A stretch of DNA of 64,000 nucleotides from Polyangiaceae bacterium (GTDB taxonomy: Bacteria > Myxococcota_A > Polyangia > Polyangiales > Polyangiaceae). The stretch covers positions 1-64,000 of the forward strand of contig JABTUA010000004.1 of the NCBI GenBank assembly GCA_015075635.1. Reading direction: 5' to 3'. The position numbers and the translations under genes are program-made. Below are positions 9,191-17,732 of the stretch, one piece after another; within the stretch, counting starts at the first letter, position 1, and each line of letters starts with the position of its first letter. The notes beneath the pieces are model-generated. The model was not told the DNA's origin. It saw only the letters and a list, made by a program, of their open reading frames with translations, and did no database searches.

Positions 9191-11065
9191 CTAGTACGGA
9201 ACGTGGGCGATCAGGCCGCTGGTCGGCAATCGACCCTCCGCACCGCAAGGCAGGAGCACGCGTCCCGCGGCTACGATGGCGCCGGTGCACTCGAACGCGA
9301 CGCTGGCGCCGTCGACGCGAACGTCGCACTCCGTGTTGACGCCCTCGCAGCGCAGGTGCCTCTGGCGGTCGGTGCCTTCGGAGCGGCAGCGCGCGGCGCT
9401 CGGGTTGCGGAACAGCTGGACCTGCTGAACCCGAGTCCGTTCGGCGTTCGGGATCAGAATGCTGAGCTTGCTGCCCGCCGCCGCGTCGAATTGGTTCAGG
9501 AACGGCGCTTCGAGGGTTCGACTCTGCCCGCCTGGCGGGCATTGGCCGCCTGGCAGGTCGCGAGAGCTCCTCTCGGAGCGCCCGATGACGACCTCGACTC
9601 CGGGCGGGATCTCGGCCCGCTTCGCGGGTCCGCCGGGGCGCGAGAGCTCGAGAGCGCCGGCCTGCTTGACGATGGCGAGCTCCACCTTGCGCGTGTCGGG
9701 GGTACACGTGACACTGCCCCCGCCCTCGCTCGGCGCCAGGCGACACACGAACGGGTTGGGCACCTCGGTGACCCGCTCCTCGATGCCCAGAGCCTTCGAG
9801 ACCACGAAGACGGTCGGGCGCTGGGCAGGCCCTTCGGCGCGGATCTCGAGGCCGAGCTCGATGGAGCGAGCCGCCGAGTCCGGAACCGCGCTCGGAGCCG
9901 CGCTCGGAGCCGGCGGCTGCGATGCAGCAGCAGAGAACGCGGCGGCGGTCGCTGCTCCGCCCGTGGGAGCGCTGGCAGGCGGCGAAGAACCATCGGCGCC
10001 AAATCGATACACGACTACGCCCAGCACCACGAGCACGACCAACAGCGCAGCGATGATGCCGACGGATGAGCGCTTCTGCGGGGGAGGTGCCCGCCTCGAC
10101 GCGATCTCCGCGCGCTCGGCTTCCTTGGCGCGCTGCGCTTCCTCCGCGCGCTCGGCTTCCTTGGCACGCTGCGCTTCCTCCGCGCGCTCGGCTTCCTTGG
10201 CACGCTGCGCTTCCTCCGCGCGCTCGGCTTCCTTGGCACGCTGCGCTTCCTCGGCACGCTGCGCTTCCTCGGCTTCCTCCTCGCGCTGCGCTTCCCTTGC
10301 GCGCTGCGCTGCCTCGGCGCGCTCGGCTCCCTCGGCTTCCTCCGCACGCCGCGCCTGCTCCGCGCGCCGCGCTTCCTCCGCACGCTCGGCTTCCCCCGCA
10401 CGCTCGGCTTCCCCCGCACGCTCGGCTTCCCCCGCACGCTCGGCTTCCCCCGCGCGCTCGGCTTCCTCCGCGCGCCGCGCTTCCTCCGCACGCTCGGCTT
10501 CCTCCGCGCGCCGCGCTTCCTCCGCACGCTCGGCTTCCTCCGCGCGCTCGGCCTCCGCCGCACGCCGCGCCTGCTCCGCGCGCTCGGCTTCCGCCGCGCG
10601 ACGCGCTTCCTCCGCGCGCTGCGCCTCTTCTGCAAGCCGCGCTTCCTCCGCGCGCCGCGCCTCCTCCGCGCGCTGCGCCTCTTCTGCAAGCCGCGCTGCT
10701 TGGGCGCGCAGCCGTTCCCCGGCCTCCCGCCCCGCCCGCTCTGCGTCGGCACGCCGCGCTGCTTCTTCCCACCCCGCCTCTTCTTCGCGCTGCTCCGCTT
10801 CCGCGCGCTGCTCAGCCTCTTCGCGCATCCGCGCCCTGGCGGCGCGACGCGCGTTCAGCTCCTGAATCGCTTCGGCGCGGAGGCGCTCGTGCTCCGCTCG
10901 GCGGGCTTCCTCCGCGGACTCGAGCGACGGGGGAGCCGGGCTGGGGGTGGCCGCAGCGGGCCCGGCGGCAACCCGAGCCGGGCGCGCCTCCGCCGCCCGT
11001 GTGCGGACGCGGGCCAGCAGCGCCTCGAGCTTCTTCACCTGTCCGTCGTTCGGCACCGCACCCAC
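9191..11065 (-). CDS. Single-pass membrane protein with long charged (ER/A-rich) helix
   Basis: 624 aa, GTG start at 11065. Residues ~50-320 are a nearly uninterrupted run of Glu/Arg/Ala in patterns such as EEARRAEEAER, predicting a very long single alpha helix or coiled coil. A transmembrane helix (GIIAALLVVLVVLGVVVYRF) sits at ~333-352, followed by an Ala/Pro linker and a C-terminal domain of ~220 residues with paired Cys (FVCRLAP, SVTCTP, RHLRCEG, NTECDV, AFECTG). Topology is probably helix in the cytoplasm, globular domain outside. The helix is partly encoded by tandem DNA repeats (separate entries). Similarity to TolA-type proteins is only compositional. Function unknown. Confidence 0.8.
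   Translation of the reverse strand: MGAVPNDGQVKKLEALLARVRTRAAEARPARVAAGPAAATPSPAPPSLESAEEARRAEHERLRAEAIQELNARRAARARMREEAEQRAEAEQREEEAGWEEAARRADAERAGREAGERLRAQAARLAEEAQRAEEARRAEEARLAEEAQRAEEARRAAEAERAEQARRAAEAERAEEAERAEEARRAEEAERAEEARRAEEAERAGEAERAGEAERAGEAERAGEAERAEEARRAEQARRAEEAEGAERAEAAQRAREAQREEEAEEAQRAEEAQRAKEAERAEEAQRAKEAERAEEAQRAKEAERAEEAQRAKEAERAEIASRRAPPPQKRSSVGIIAALLVVLVVLGVVVYRFGADGSSPPASAPTGGAATAAAFSAAASQPPAPSAAPSAVPDSAARSIELGLEIRAEGPAQRPTVFVVSKALGIEERVTEVPNPFVCRLAPSEGGGSVTCTPDTRKVELAIVKQAGALELSRPGGPAKRAEIPPGVEVVIGRSERSSRDLPGGQCPPGGQSRTLEAPFLNQFDAAAGSKLSILIPNAERTRVQQVQLFRNPSAARCRSEGTDRQRHLRCEGVNTECDVRVDGASVAFECTGAIVAAGRVLLPCGAEGRLPTSGLIAHVPY
10111..10254 (-). repeat. 36-bp tandem repeat, 4 copies, inside the charged-helix gene
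   Basis: Copies start at 10111, 10147, 10183 and 10219 and are nearly identical. Each encodes a 12-residue unit AEEAQRAKEAER in frame, so copy-number change would lengthen or shorten the helix without a frameshift. Confidence 0.9.
10381..10452 (-). repeat. 18-bp tandem repeat, 4 perfect copies, inside the charged-helix gene
   Basis: Copies start at 10381, 10399, 10417 and 10435; a fifth, diverged copy follows at 10453-10470. Each encodes the hexapeptide ERAGEA. The perfect identity points to recent slippage expansion. Confidence 0.9.
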
Positions 11066-11226
11066 AGCCTACAGCGCCCCGCGGACCTGGACACATTTTG
11101 CGCGTCCAGGGTGCTGCGCAACCCGCGCCGCGGGCTCGGCGGCGGCGGCAAGGCCTCACGCCGGCACCGCGTCCACCCGGCGCGCTCTGCCTTGCACGTT
11201 CGGCCAAGGATTGCGACCCTTGGGTC

Positions 11227-12435
11227 ATGAGGCGCGCGTGGGGTCGAGCGGTGGGCGCGTTCCTACTGCTCTGGGCGAGTGCCGGGTGCACGACCAGCCA
11301 GGGCGACGAGCCCGAACCGTCAGGGCCCTATCGACGCGTGGCCTCCGTCTCGACCGGCGAGGCGCCCGCGTCGCTCGGGCTCGCCGACTTCGACCAGGAC
11401 GCGAACCTCGACCTGGTCGTGGCCAACAACCAGGGCGCCACGCTGAGCACGTTTCGTGGCAACGGAAAGGGCGGCTTCGCCGCGGGTGGGAAGCTCGACG
11501 CTGGGCAGGAGCCGCGTTCGGTGGCCGCCGCGGACTTCGACGGCGACGGGTTCGTGGACGTCGCAGTGGTCAATCAGGCCGACAGCACGCTCGGCGTGTA
11601 CTCGAACCAGAAGGACGGCACGTTCTCTCCGGCTACCACGGTCGTCACGGGAAAGAGCCCGACCTTCGTGATCGCGCGCGACCTGAACCAGGATGGGCGC
11701 CCGGATCTCCTGGTCACCAACGCGGACGACGACTCGCTCTCGGTGTTCCTCGCCGCAGCGCCGGGCGGGTTCGAGCCCCGAGTCGACTTCGACGCGGGGA
11801 CGAACCCCGTGCGGGCGGCGCTGGTCGATCTCGATTCGGACGGCGCGCTCGACGTCGTCACCGCCACGCGGGTGGTTCCGCCCACCGTCTCGGTGCTGAT
11901 GGGAGACGGAAAGGGGGCGTTCGGCGCACCCACCAAGTACAAGGCGAGCAATCGACCCGGGTTGGTGTTCCCGATCGCGCCCCAGGCGATCACCGCGGGC
12001 GACGTGAACGGTGACGGGAAGCAGGACGTGGTCGTCGGAAATCGCGGGCTCGACATCCTGGACGGCGAGGTCTGGCTGTTGGCCGGCGACGGCACGGGGA
12101 CCTTGAACCCACCGGCGGCGCTGCCCGGGGTGACGGTGCTGGCACCCGCGTTCATGGAGCTCGTGGACTTCGACGGCGACGGCACCCTCGACATCGTCGA
12201 GGCCGATCACGATCCCAGCCTGGCGGCGGTGGTCGCGGCGATCGCCGGGAGCGGCTTCAGCGTGTGCATCGCCAGCGGGGATGGGCTGGGCAGCTTCGAG
12301 CACACTGCGTGTTTGCCGACGGGCGACTACCCGTACGAAGTGGCGACCGGGCTGCTGAACGCCGACGGGAAGCTGGATCTGGTGACGGCTGACGCCGGCA
12401 GCGACAGCGTCTCGGTCCACCTCGCCAACTTCTAG
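11227..12435 (+). CDS. FG-GAP/VCBS-repeat lipoprotein (beta-propeller)
   Basis: 402 aa from the ATG at 11227. Signal peptide with lipobox SAGC. The mature protein consists of repeated ~50-residue blades with calcium-binding loops: DFDQDANLDLV, DFDGDGFVDVA, DLNQDGRPDLL, DLDSDGALDVV, DVNGDGKQDVV, DFDGDGTLDIV and a final NADGKLDLV. That makes seven D-x-D-x-D/N-G-type motifs, consistent with a seven-bladed integrin-alpha-like propeller. Such proteins are surface or outer-membrane lipoproteins implicated in adhesion. The frame upstream of 11227 is the antisense of the charged-helix gene and is not coding. It is divergent from that gene across 161 bp. Confidence 0.88.
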   Translation: MRRAWGRAVGAFLLLWASAGCTTSQGDEPEPSGPYRRVASVSTGEAPASLGLADFDQDANLDLVVANNQGATLSTFRGNGKGGFAAGGKLDAGQEPRSVAAADFDGDGFVDVAVVNQADSTLGVYSNQKDGTFSPATTVVTGKSPTFVIARDLNQDGRPDLLVTNADDDSLSVFLAAAPGGFEPRVDFDAGTNPVRAALVDLDSDGALDVVTATRVVPPTVSVLMGDGKGAFGAPTKYKASNRPGLVFPIAPQAITAGDVNGDGKQDVVVGNRGLDILDGEVWLLAGDGTGTLNPPAALPGVTVLAPAFMELVDFDGDGTLDIVEADHDPSLAAVVAAIAGSGFSVCIASGDGLGSFEHTACLPTGDYPYEVATGLLNADGKLDLVTADAGSDSVSVHLANF

Positions 12436-12528
12436 GTCGAGGGCGTCAAGGGTGCGCGTCCGTCGCAGCCGCACCTACAAACACCCAGTCATTTTCGCAC
12501 GCTGCGAGCGCCGTCGTGTCTTCGGGGC

Positions 12529-13566
12529 ATGCTCGCGCGCGTCGCCCTCGGGTTCTGGTCAGTGTTGCTCTGGGGCTGCGGCCCCGCGGTGGACTTCGCC
12601 GGCGGGCCCGAGGAGGAGACGAGCGGCTCCCGCCACGACATCGTCGGCGGAGCAGCTACGAGCGCATTTCCGGCGGCGGGCGCGCTGACCCGTTATGGCT
12701 CGGCGCACTGCACCGGCACGCTGATCGGCCCGCGCAAGGTCCTGACCGCGGCGCACTGTCTGGAGGGTGTCTCGGCGGCGTCGCTGAAGTTCGTGATCGG
12801 TCCCAGCATCGCTGCGCCCGAGGCGGTGATCCCCGTCGCTTCGGTCACGGCTCATCCGAGCTACGACGCGGCGAGCATCAGCCACGACATCGGCTACGTG
12901 ACGCTGGCCCAGGACGCGCCAGTGGCGCCCATGAACGTCGCCTCCGGCATGGACTCCAGCTGGAAGGGCAAGGAGCTGACCTTCGTCGGCTACGGCATCA
13001 CCAACAAGAACGGCGCGGGCGCCGGCGTGAAGCGCTCGGTCGTGATGCCCATCGCGTCGGTCTCGGCGACGACCTTTTCCTACCAGACGGTGGGCAAGAA
13101 TACCTGCAACGGCGACAGCGGGGGCCCGGCGTTCGCGAAGCTGGGGAACGACTGGGTCGTGGCCGGCGTGACCTCCTACGGCGACGTGGGCTGCACGCAG
13201 TACGGCGTGGACACGCGGGCCGACGCCTATGCGAGCTTCCTCGCGGAAACGCCGAGCAGTGGGGGCGGGGCGGGCGATCCGTGTCAGGGCGAGACCTACG
13301 AGGGGCGCTGCGACGGCGACACCGTGATCTGGTGCGAGCAGCAAAGCGTGCACCAGCAGAGCTGCGCGACCCAGAGCAAGGCCTGCGGCTTCGACACCGC
13401 GAAGGGCTACTACGCCTGCGTCGTCGCCGACCCTTGTCACGGCGAGACCTACGAGGGGCGCTGCGACGGCAACACCGTGATCTGGTGCGAGAACGAGCAG
13501 GTGAAGCAGCTCGCCTGCACCAGCTGCGGGTACGACGGCGCGAAGGGGTACTACAACTGCCAGTGA
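12529..13566 (+). CDS. Secreted trypsin-like serine protease with two C-terminal Cys-rich repeats
   Basis: 345 aa. Signal peptide with lipobox-like LLWGCG. IVGG at ~39 is the typical zymogen activation site, preceded by a short propeptide. The catalytic triad is intact: TAAHC (His), SHDIGYVTL (Asp), CNGDSGGPAF (Ser). After residue ~245 a linker leads to two tandem ~45-residue modules, each starting DPC(Q/H)GETYEGRCDG, then TVIWCE and ending with a GYY(A/N)C block. These repeats are ~70% alike and probably bind a ligand or the cell surface. The first ATG is well placed. The protease is unrelated in position and tail type to the one at 7369-8484. Confidence 0.9.
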   Translation: MLARVALGFWSVLLWGCGPAVDFAGGPEEETSGSRHDIVGGAATSAFPAAGALTRYGSAHCTGTLIGPRKVLTAAHCLEGVSAASLKFVIGPSIAAPEAVIPVASVTAHPSYDAASISHDIGYVTLAQDAPVAPMNVASGMDSSWKGKELTFVGYGITNKNGAGAGVKRSVVMPIASVSATTFSYQTVGKNTCNGDSGGPAFAKLGNDWVVAGVTSYGDVGCTQYGVDTRADAYASFLAETPSSGGGAGDPCQGETYEGRCDGDTVIWCEQQSVHQQSCATQSKACGFDTAKGYYACVVADPCHGETYEGRCDGNTVIWCENEQVKQLACTSCGYDGAKGYYNCQ

Positions 13567-13603
13567 GCTCGACCGCCCGATCAAGGGGGGCGAGCCCTGG
13601 GAG

Positions 13604-14077
13604 TCAACGGTGCCTGGGTCGCCGGATGCTCTCCAGGGCAACCACGTCCGCGACGTCTTGTGCACGACCCGCGGCGCGCTTGTTTCGCAGAAGCGGCTCG
13701 AGACCGATCACCGGGATCCGGCGTCCCTCGAGCTCGAAGTGTGCGCCGTCCTCGACAGCCTCGTCGAACGTGATTCCCGCAGCGCGATTGAGAACGTCGA
13801 TGCGGCGGGGTGGCAAGCCGATTTGCAGAACTCCGTCGTAGCTCGCGAAGTCCTCTCGAGTCACCTCGAACGCGCTTAGTGGAGCGCCGAACGCCGCGAG
13901 CGCAGCGTACACTCGAGCAGCATTCTCGGGCACCGCACGCACGAGCACGTCCAGGTCTTTGGTCGCACGCGGATGCCCATGGAAAGCGACTGCGTGTCCC
14001 CCAATGACCACGAACTCGGCGCCGACGTCGGCTAACTCGACGAGCAAGTCACGAAAGTCGTCGGGCAGCTCGATCAT
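13604..14077 (-). CDS. Nucleotidyltransferase-fold protein (DUF6036 / AbiEii-like)
   Basis: 157 aa from the ATG at 14077, which overlaps the stop of the upstream small gene (ATGA). The N-terminal region has the nucleotidyltransferase pattern: FVVIGGHAVAFHGHPRATKDLDVLV, where GGHA is the helix-start glycine motif and D-L-D the metal-binding aspartates. A third acidic residue may be in RRIDVLN. Such proteins occur as toxin-like or housekeeping pairs with a small upstream partner; several MNT-like families modify tRNA or partner proteins. The gene pair and coupling support a two-component module. Role in this organism is unknown. Confidence 0.75.
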   Translation of the reverse strand: MIELPDDFRDLLVELADVGAEFVVIGGHAVAFHGHPRATKDLDVLVRAVPENAARVYAALAAFGAPLSAFEVTREDFASYDGVLQIGLPPRRIDVLNRAAGITFDEAVEDGAHFELEGRRIPVIGLEPLLRNKRAAGRAQDVADVVALESIRRPRHR

Positions 14078-14310
14078 CCGCGGGACTCGCGCACGAACCG
14101 GTACGGGGTCTGCTTGCGCGAATAGCCCGGCAACTCGAGTCCCGTCTCGAGCCAGCTCTCGCGCGAGAGCCGGGTGACCAGGCTCACCGCATCGCACCCG
14201 GAGATTGGGGTCAAGTCGGCCTCTGGCTCACCCAGACGCCCCTTCTGAAGCACCATCGAACGAGCACGCGCTGCTGAACGGGCACGTCGCTCGGATTCAC
14301 TCGAGGTCAC
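14074..14310 (-). CDS. Small protein paired with the downstream nucleotidyltransferase
   Basis: 78 aa from a GTG at 14310, or 60 aa from an ATG at 14256; neither has a clear ribosome-binding site. The core reads LTPISGCDAVSLVTRLSRESW and then YSRKQTPYRFV. From memory this matches short proteins ('..LSGEDAVSLVTRLS..SW') that precede nucleotidyltransferase genes in proteobacteria. The stop overlaps the downstream start by four bases (ATGA), indicating translational coupling. Possibly an antitoxin or adaptor; not tested. Confidence 0.6.
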   Translation of the reverse strand: MTSSESERRARSAARARSMVLQKGRLGEPEADLTPISGCDAVSLVTRLSRESWLETGLELPGYSRKQTPYRFVRESRG

Positions 14311-14360
14311 CGTCGCAGCATACCAAGAGGGCGCCCCGAGAGCCAGGCGCCGAACCAGCG

Positions 14361-16418
14361 TCACCCTCCCTTCCCCGCATCCGCGACCCACTGCACGACC
14401 TCGTCCACCAGGATGTGACCCCAGTTGCCGTCCACGTGATCGACGATCTCGAGCTCCGCCTGTCTGCCCCGGAGCGCGCTCACGTCCCACTCACGGCGGC
14501 CGAAGGTCTCGCTCCGCGCGCCGGTCTCCGAGAAGCGGCGGTCACCATCCACGAGCAAGCTCACGCGCAGGTTGTCTGGGTCGTGGCCACCGGCGATCAT
14601 CAGCAACAAGCGATCGCCGGTGAGGGGAAACGGCGCGCTCTTCAGCGTGCCCGTGGCGCGATCGCCGAGCACGGGGTGGAACGACGAGACGAAGAAGCCC
14701 TCGGCGTAGCTGATGGGCATCTGCCCCGGCGCCGGCCTGTTGGTGGGCCAGACCTCGAAGGCGTTGCCGGTCGCGGTCCAGCCCGCGTAGGGCTGGGCGG
14801 AGAAGCGGAACGATGCGGCCTCGTCGACCTTGCCGCGCCCGCGCAGGTCGTCCCGGACCCAGAGCCCTGGCATGCCGACGTCCAGAGGGATCGAGGTGTC
14901 GAAGTAGTAGCCGTCGTTCCAGAAGATGCCCGGTAGGTAGCCCCACTTGATGTACTTCGGGCGGCGGCTCAGCACGTAGCCCACGTCCGCCATCTTCTCG
15001 TGACCGGCCTTGCCGCGGCCCAAGCTCGGGTTGTCCTGGTGGGCGACGAAGGCGTCGATGACCCCGTAGTAGTCGATGACCCGCAGCTTGGCGTAGAGGC
15101 CAGCGGAGCCGATGTCACCCGTGCACATGTAGTCGTCCGGGTTGCTGCGCTCGGCGAGCCACGACATGTACCGCCGCTGCTCGTCCACCTTGTGACGCCA
15201 GGCGCGGATCTCGAGCGCGTAGGGCCCCTTCGACAGCCCGAGCTGCCAGAGCTGGCCCAGGCCGCCGGCGACGTAGAGCGCGGAGAGCGACGCGAGGGCG
15301 GCGCGCGCGTGGGCGCGGGCGACCCAGAGCGCGACGCGCGGGCGGCGCAGGAAGTCACCGAAGCCGAACAGCGCGTGGCCGGTGAGCAGGGCCAGCGCGG
15401 GGATGAGCTGCACCAGGAAGCGGTGCCCGGGGTAGAAGTCGCCGCCGATCTTGGCGACGTAGGCCACGTGGGCCGGCACCCACAGCGCCAGCGTGCGGAC
15501 GGTCGGGTTCCGGACGAACGGCAACGCGAGCACGGCGACCAGCGGCAGCTCGCCTCGCTCCTCCACGAAGGTCTTCACGTAGCCGATGCCGCGCACGAGC
15601 CCGTCGAACCTCGAGCTGCCGAGCTTCAGGTAATACGTGTTCGGGAAGGGCCAGCCGTAGTAGCGCCACTTCCAGGCGAAATACGCGCCGAAGAGCAGCG
15701 CTGCGACGGAGCCGGCGAGGAGCAAGGCGCCGAGGCGCCGCCGCGCGAGCGCCCGATCGCGGCGGAGCAGCGGAGCCAGCGCGTGCAAGCCTTCGCTGAG
15801 CGCGAACGCGCCCACGAACAGCGCGCCGTCCGGTCGCGCCATCGGCACGGCCGCCAGGCAGAGCCCCGTGAGGAGCGCGCGGTGGCGGAGCTCGGAGGTC
15901 CAGACCGCCAGCGTGGCCAGGGCCCAGAGCGCGACGTAGTGACTCTCCAAGGCCATCATCGCCCAGACGGTGTAGGAGTTGTCGAGCACGCACAGGCCCA
16001 CGGCAGCGATGATCGGCAACACCCGATCGCCCCAGAGCCGCCGGCCGATCACCACCACCAGCGCCACGTCCAGCGCCGAGACGAGGATGCTGGTCGCCAC
16101 GCACCACTCGACGAAGTCGCCGGAGAACAGCCGCGACAGCCAGTAGACGGGCGCCATCGTCAGCGTCCAGAGGAAGTTCGTGTAGCCCTCGACCCGCTCG
16201 CCCGGGTTGAAGACCAGGCCATCGCCGGTGGCGAGGCGGCGCGCGTAGACCATCGAGATGAGCGCGTCGTCCACGACGTTCCGGTGGTAGGCGACGAACC
16301 AGCGCCAGGACTGCGCCGCCGTCGCGACCACGCCCGCCAGGGCGACGCCGAGCACGGCGTGCCGGCGAGCCCGAGCCCAACGCTCCGCGGCGAGCGAGGG
16401 GGCGGCGCCAGAGGACAT
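14361..16418 (-). CDS. Polytopic GT-C-type glycosyltransferase-like membrane protein
   Basis: 685 aa from the ATG at 16418. About ten hydrophobic segments occupy residues ~20-400, followed by a ~270-residue soluble C-terminal domain. The first extracytoplasmic loop carries NVVDDALISMVYARRLATG and FNPGERVEGYTNFLWT, a signature shared with mycobacterial arabinofuranosyl transferases of the AftB type and other GT-C enzymes that use polyprenyl-phosphate sugars; the DD pair is the likely catalytic acid site. The C-terminal domain includes MCTGDIGSAGLYAK and IDYYGVIDAFVA. Predicted role: transfer of a sugar to a cell-envelope glycan on the periplasmic side. Divergent from the FadR-type regulator; no dedicated glycan cluster is nearby. 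Confidence 0.8.
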   Translation of the reverse strand: MSSGAAPSLAAERWARARRHAVLGVALAGVVATAAQSWRWFVAYHRNVVDDALISMVYARRLATGDGLVFNPGERVEGYTNFLWTLTMAPVYWLSRLFSGDFVEWCVATSILVSALDVALVVVIGRRLWGDRVLPIIAAVGLCVLDNSYTVWAMMALESHYVALWALATLAVWTSELRHRALLTGLCLAAVPMARPDGALFVGAFALSEGLHALAPLLRRDRALARRRLGALLLAGSVAALLFGAYFAWKWRYYGWPFPNTYYLKLGSSRFDGLVRGIGYVKTFVEERGELPLVAVLALPFVRNPTVRTLALWVPAHVAYVAKIGGDFYPGHRFLVQLIPALALLTGHALFGFGDFLRRPRVALWVARAHARAALASLSALYVAGGLGQLWQLGLSKGPYALEIRAWRHKVDEQRRYMSWLAERSNPDDYMCTGDIGSAGLYAKLRVIDYYGVIDAFVAHQDNPSLGRGKAGHEKMADVGYVLSRRPKYIKWGYLPGIFWNDGYYFDTSIPLDVGMPGLWVRDDLRGRGKVDEAASFRFSAQPYAGWTATGNAFEVWPTNRPAPGQMPISYAEGFFVSSFHPVLGDRATGTLKSAPFPLTGDRLLLMIAGGHDPDNLRVSLLVDGDRRFSETGARSETFGRREWDVSALRGRQAELEIVDHVDGNWGHILVDEVVQWVADAGKGG

Positions 16419-16499
16419 CCCTCGGGAGGATAGTCGGGTTGACAGCCGGCCCCTCGTGAGGCACAGTGGCTCAGCCACTCACTCACCGGCCCAGTACCC

Positions 16500-17237
16500 A
16501 TGGCCCAAGAAACCCCAGAAAACAGCGTCGAGCCGCTGGAGCGGCAGAGCCTGGTGGACCGCCTGACGGCCCGGCTGGGGGAGGCCATCCTGGCCGGGCG
16601 CTACGACCGAGGCGCGACCCTGCCGCCGGAGCGGGACCTCGCCCGCTCGCTTCAGGTCAACCGCACCTCGCTCAAGCACGCGCTTCAGCGGCTGGAGCAG
16701 CTCGGCTTCATCTCCACCCGGCACGGCATCGGCTCGGTGGTGCTCGACCCCACGGAGACGGCCGGCGCACGCCTGCTCTCTTACCTGGTGTTCCGCACCT
16801 CGGGCATCGACACCGCGGTGCTCTCCGATCTGATCGAGGCGCGCACGCTGCTCGGGGCCTTCCTGACGCGCCTGGCCGCCGAACGGCGCGCCGAAGAGGA
16901 CGTGCGGCGGCTGAAGCAGGTGCTCGCAGATCTCGAAACCGTCGGCGACGACCCGGACGAGGTGCAGCGCATCGAGCTCACGTTCTTCCGCAACATCATG
17001 CGCGCCACGAAGAACCAGATCTTCGTCACCCTGGCGGGCTCCATGTTCGCGGTCTACCTGGGGCGCGCCCACGTGTTCCGGGACGCATTCACCGATCGCG
17101 CCGGGGTCCGCCGCGCGCTCGGACGCGTGCTCGAGGCCGTGGAGGCCAAGGACGCGGAGGCCGCCGAGAAGGCGGCGCACGACTACCTGAAGAGAAACGG
17201 CAAGGCGCTGCTCGAGGCCGCCAAACGAGAAGCCTGA
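16500..17237 (+). CDS. GntR/FadR-type transcriptional regulator
   Basis: 245 aa. N-terminal winged HTH (~15-85): LGEAILAGRYDRGATLPPERDLARSLQVNRTSLKHALQRLEQLGFI is spread over the GntR motif region (the L-PPER-L-A and VNR-S-K-AL-LE pattern). The C-terminal helical ligand domain (~95-245) is FadR/FCD-like, with ERRAEEDV and FFRNIMRATKN helices; acyl-CoA or other acids are typical ligands in the family. It lies 15 bp upstream of the next gene and 3' genes encode a GMC oxidoreductase, so it probably regulates that operon and itself. Its ATG has no obvious strong ribosome-binding site but the start fits the family. Confidence 0.9.
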   Translation: MAQETPENSVEPLERQSLVDRLTARLGEAILAGRYDRGATLPPERDLARSLQVNRTSLKHALQRLEQLGFISTRHGIGSVVLDPTETAGARLLSYLVFRTSGIDTAVLSDLIEARTLLGAFLTRLAAERRAEEDVRRLKQVLADLETVGDDPDEVQRIELTFFRNIMRATKNQIFVTLAGSMFAVYLGRAHVFRDAFTDRAGVRRALGRVLEAVEAKDAEAAEKAAHDYLKRNGKALLEAAKREA

Positions 17238-17252
17238 GGAGAGAGGTGTGGG

Positions 17253-17732
17253 ATGGCTGTTCCGCTTTATGGATTCACCGAGACGATGCGCGGCACCTGG
17301 ACGCCGAACGACGGCAGCGGCCGGAAGACCATGTGGTTCCGGGCGGAGGCCGACGCGACCGACGCCGTGGCCTACCTCCGGCGGGGCAAGCTCTCGCTCA
17401 GCGGTAAGCTGCACGCCGAGGGGCTGGCCGAGGAGGTGCCCGCCAACGGCACGCTGGAGGTTCGCCCGCTCTCCGGCTTCATCGGCTACGACCTCACGTT
17501 CCGAGGAGACGACGGCAAGCGCTACCGCTTCGTCGGGCACAAGTCTCCGAGCGTCACCCGGCTCCTCAAGTCCATGACCACGCTGCCCGGCGAGGTGTTG
17601 GACGAAGACGCCAAGGTCGTCGGCTCCGCGATGCTGTACTTCGATCTGAAGAACGACCTCTTGCCGTTCCTCGGCACCTTCCGCCGCGGCCGCGCGACTC
17701 CCCTGCTCGAGGCAGCGGAGGCCGAGACATGA
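17253..17732 (+). CDS. Uncharacterised small protein coupled to GMC oxidoreductase
   Basis: 159 aa, preceded by GAGGAGAGAGG, an excellent ribosome-binding sequence. No signal peptide or TM. The sequence looks beta-rich: FTETMRGTW, then GKLSLSGKLHAEGLAEEVPA, GTLEVRPLSGFIGYDLTF and a GSAMLYFDLKNDLLPFL end. The stop overlaps the start of the GMC oxidoreductase by four bases (ATGA), so the two are translationally coupled and likely function together. It may be an accessory or substrate-binding subunit; I do not recognise a named domain. Confidence 0.7.
   Translation: MAVPLYGFTETMRGTWTPNDGSGRKTMWFRAEADATDAVAYLRRGKLSLSGKLHAEGLAEEVPANGTLEVRPLSGFIGYDLTFRGDDGKRYRFVGHKSPSVTRLLKSMTTLPGEVLDEDAKVVGSAMLYFDLKNDLLPFLGTFRRGRATPLLEAAEAET

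Noticed and set aside
10111..10452. CRISPR-like array
   Set aside because: Units are contiguous with no unique spacers and encode in-frame peptide repeats.
9459..10865. Very long plus-strand open frames (Ser/Ala/Arg-rich and Pro/Leu/Arg-rich) across the tandem repeats
   Set aside because: They are the antisense of the charged-helix gene; the repeat periods are multiples of three, so all six frames stay open. Composition is not protein-like, and the minus frame has a TM helix and a folded C-terminal domain.
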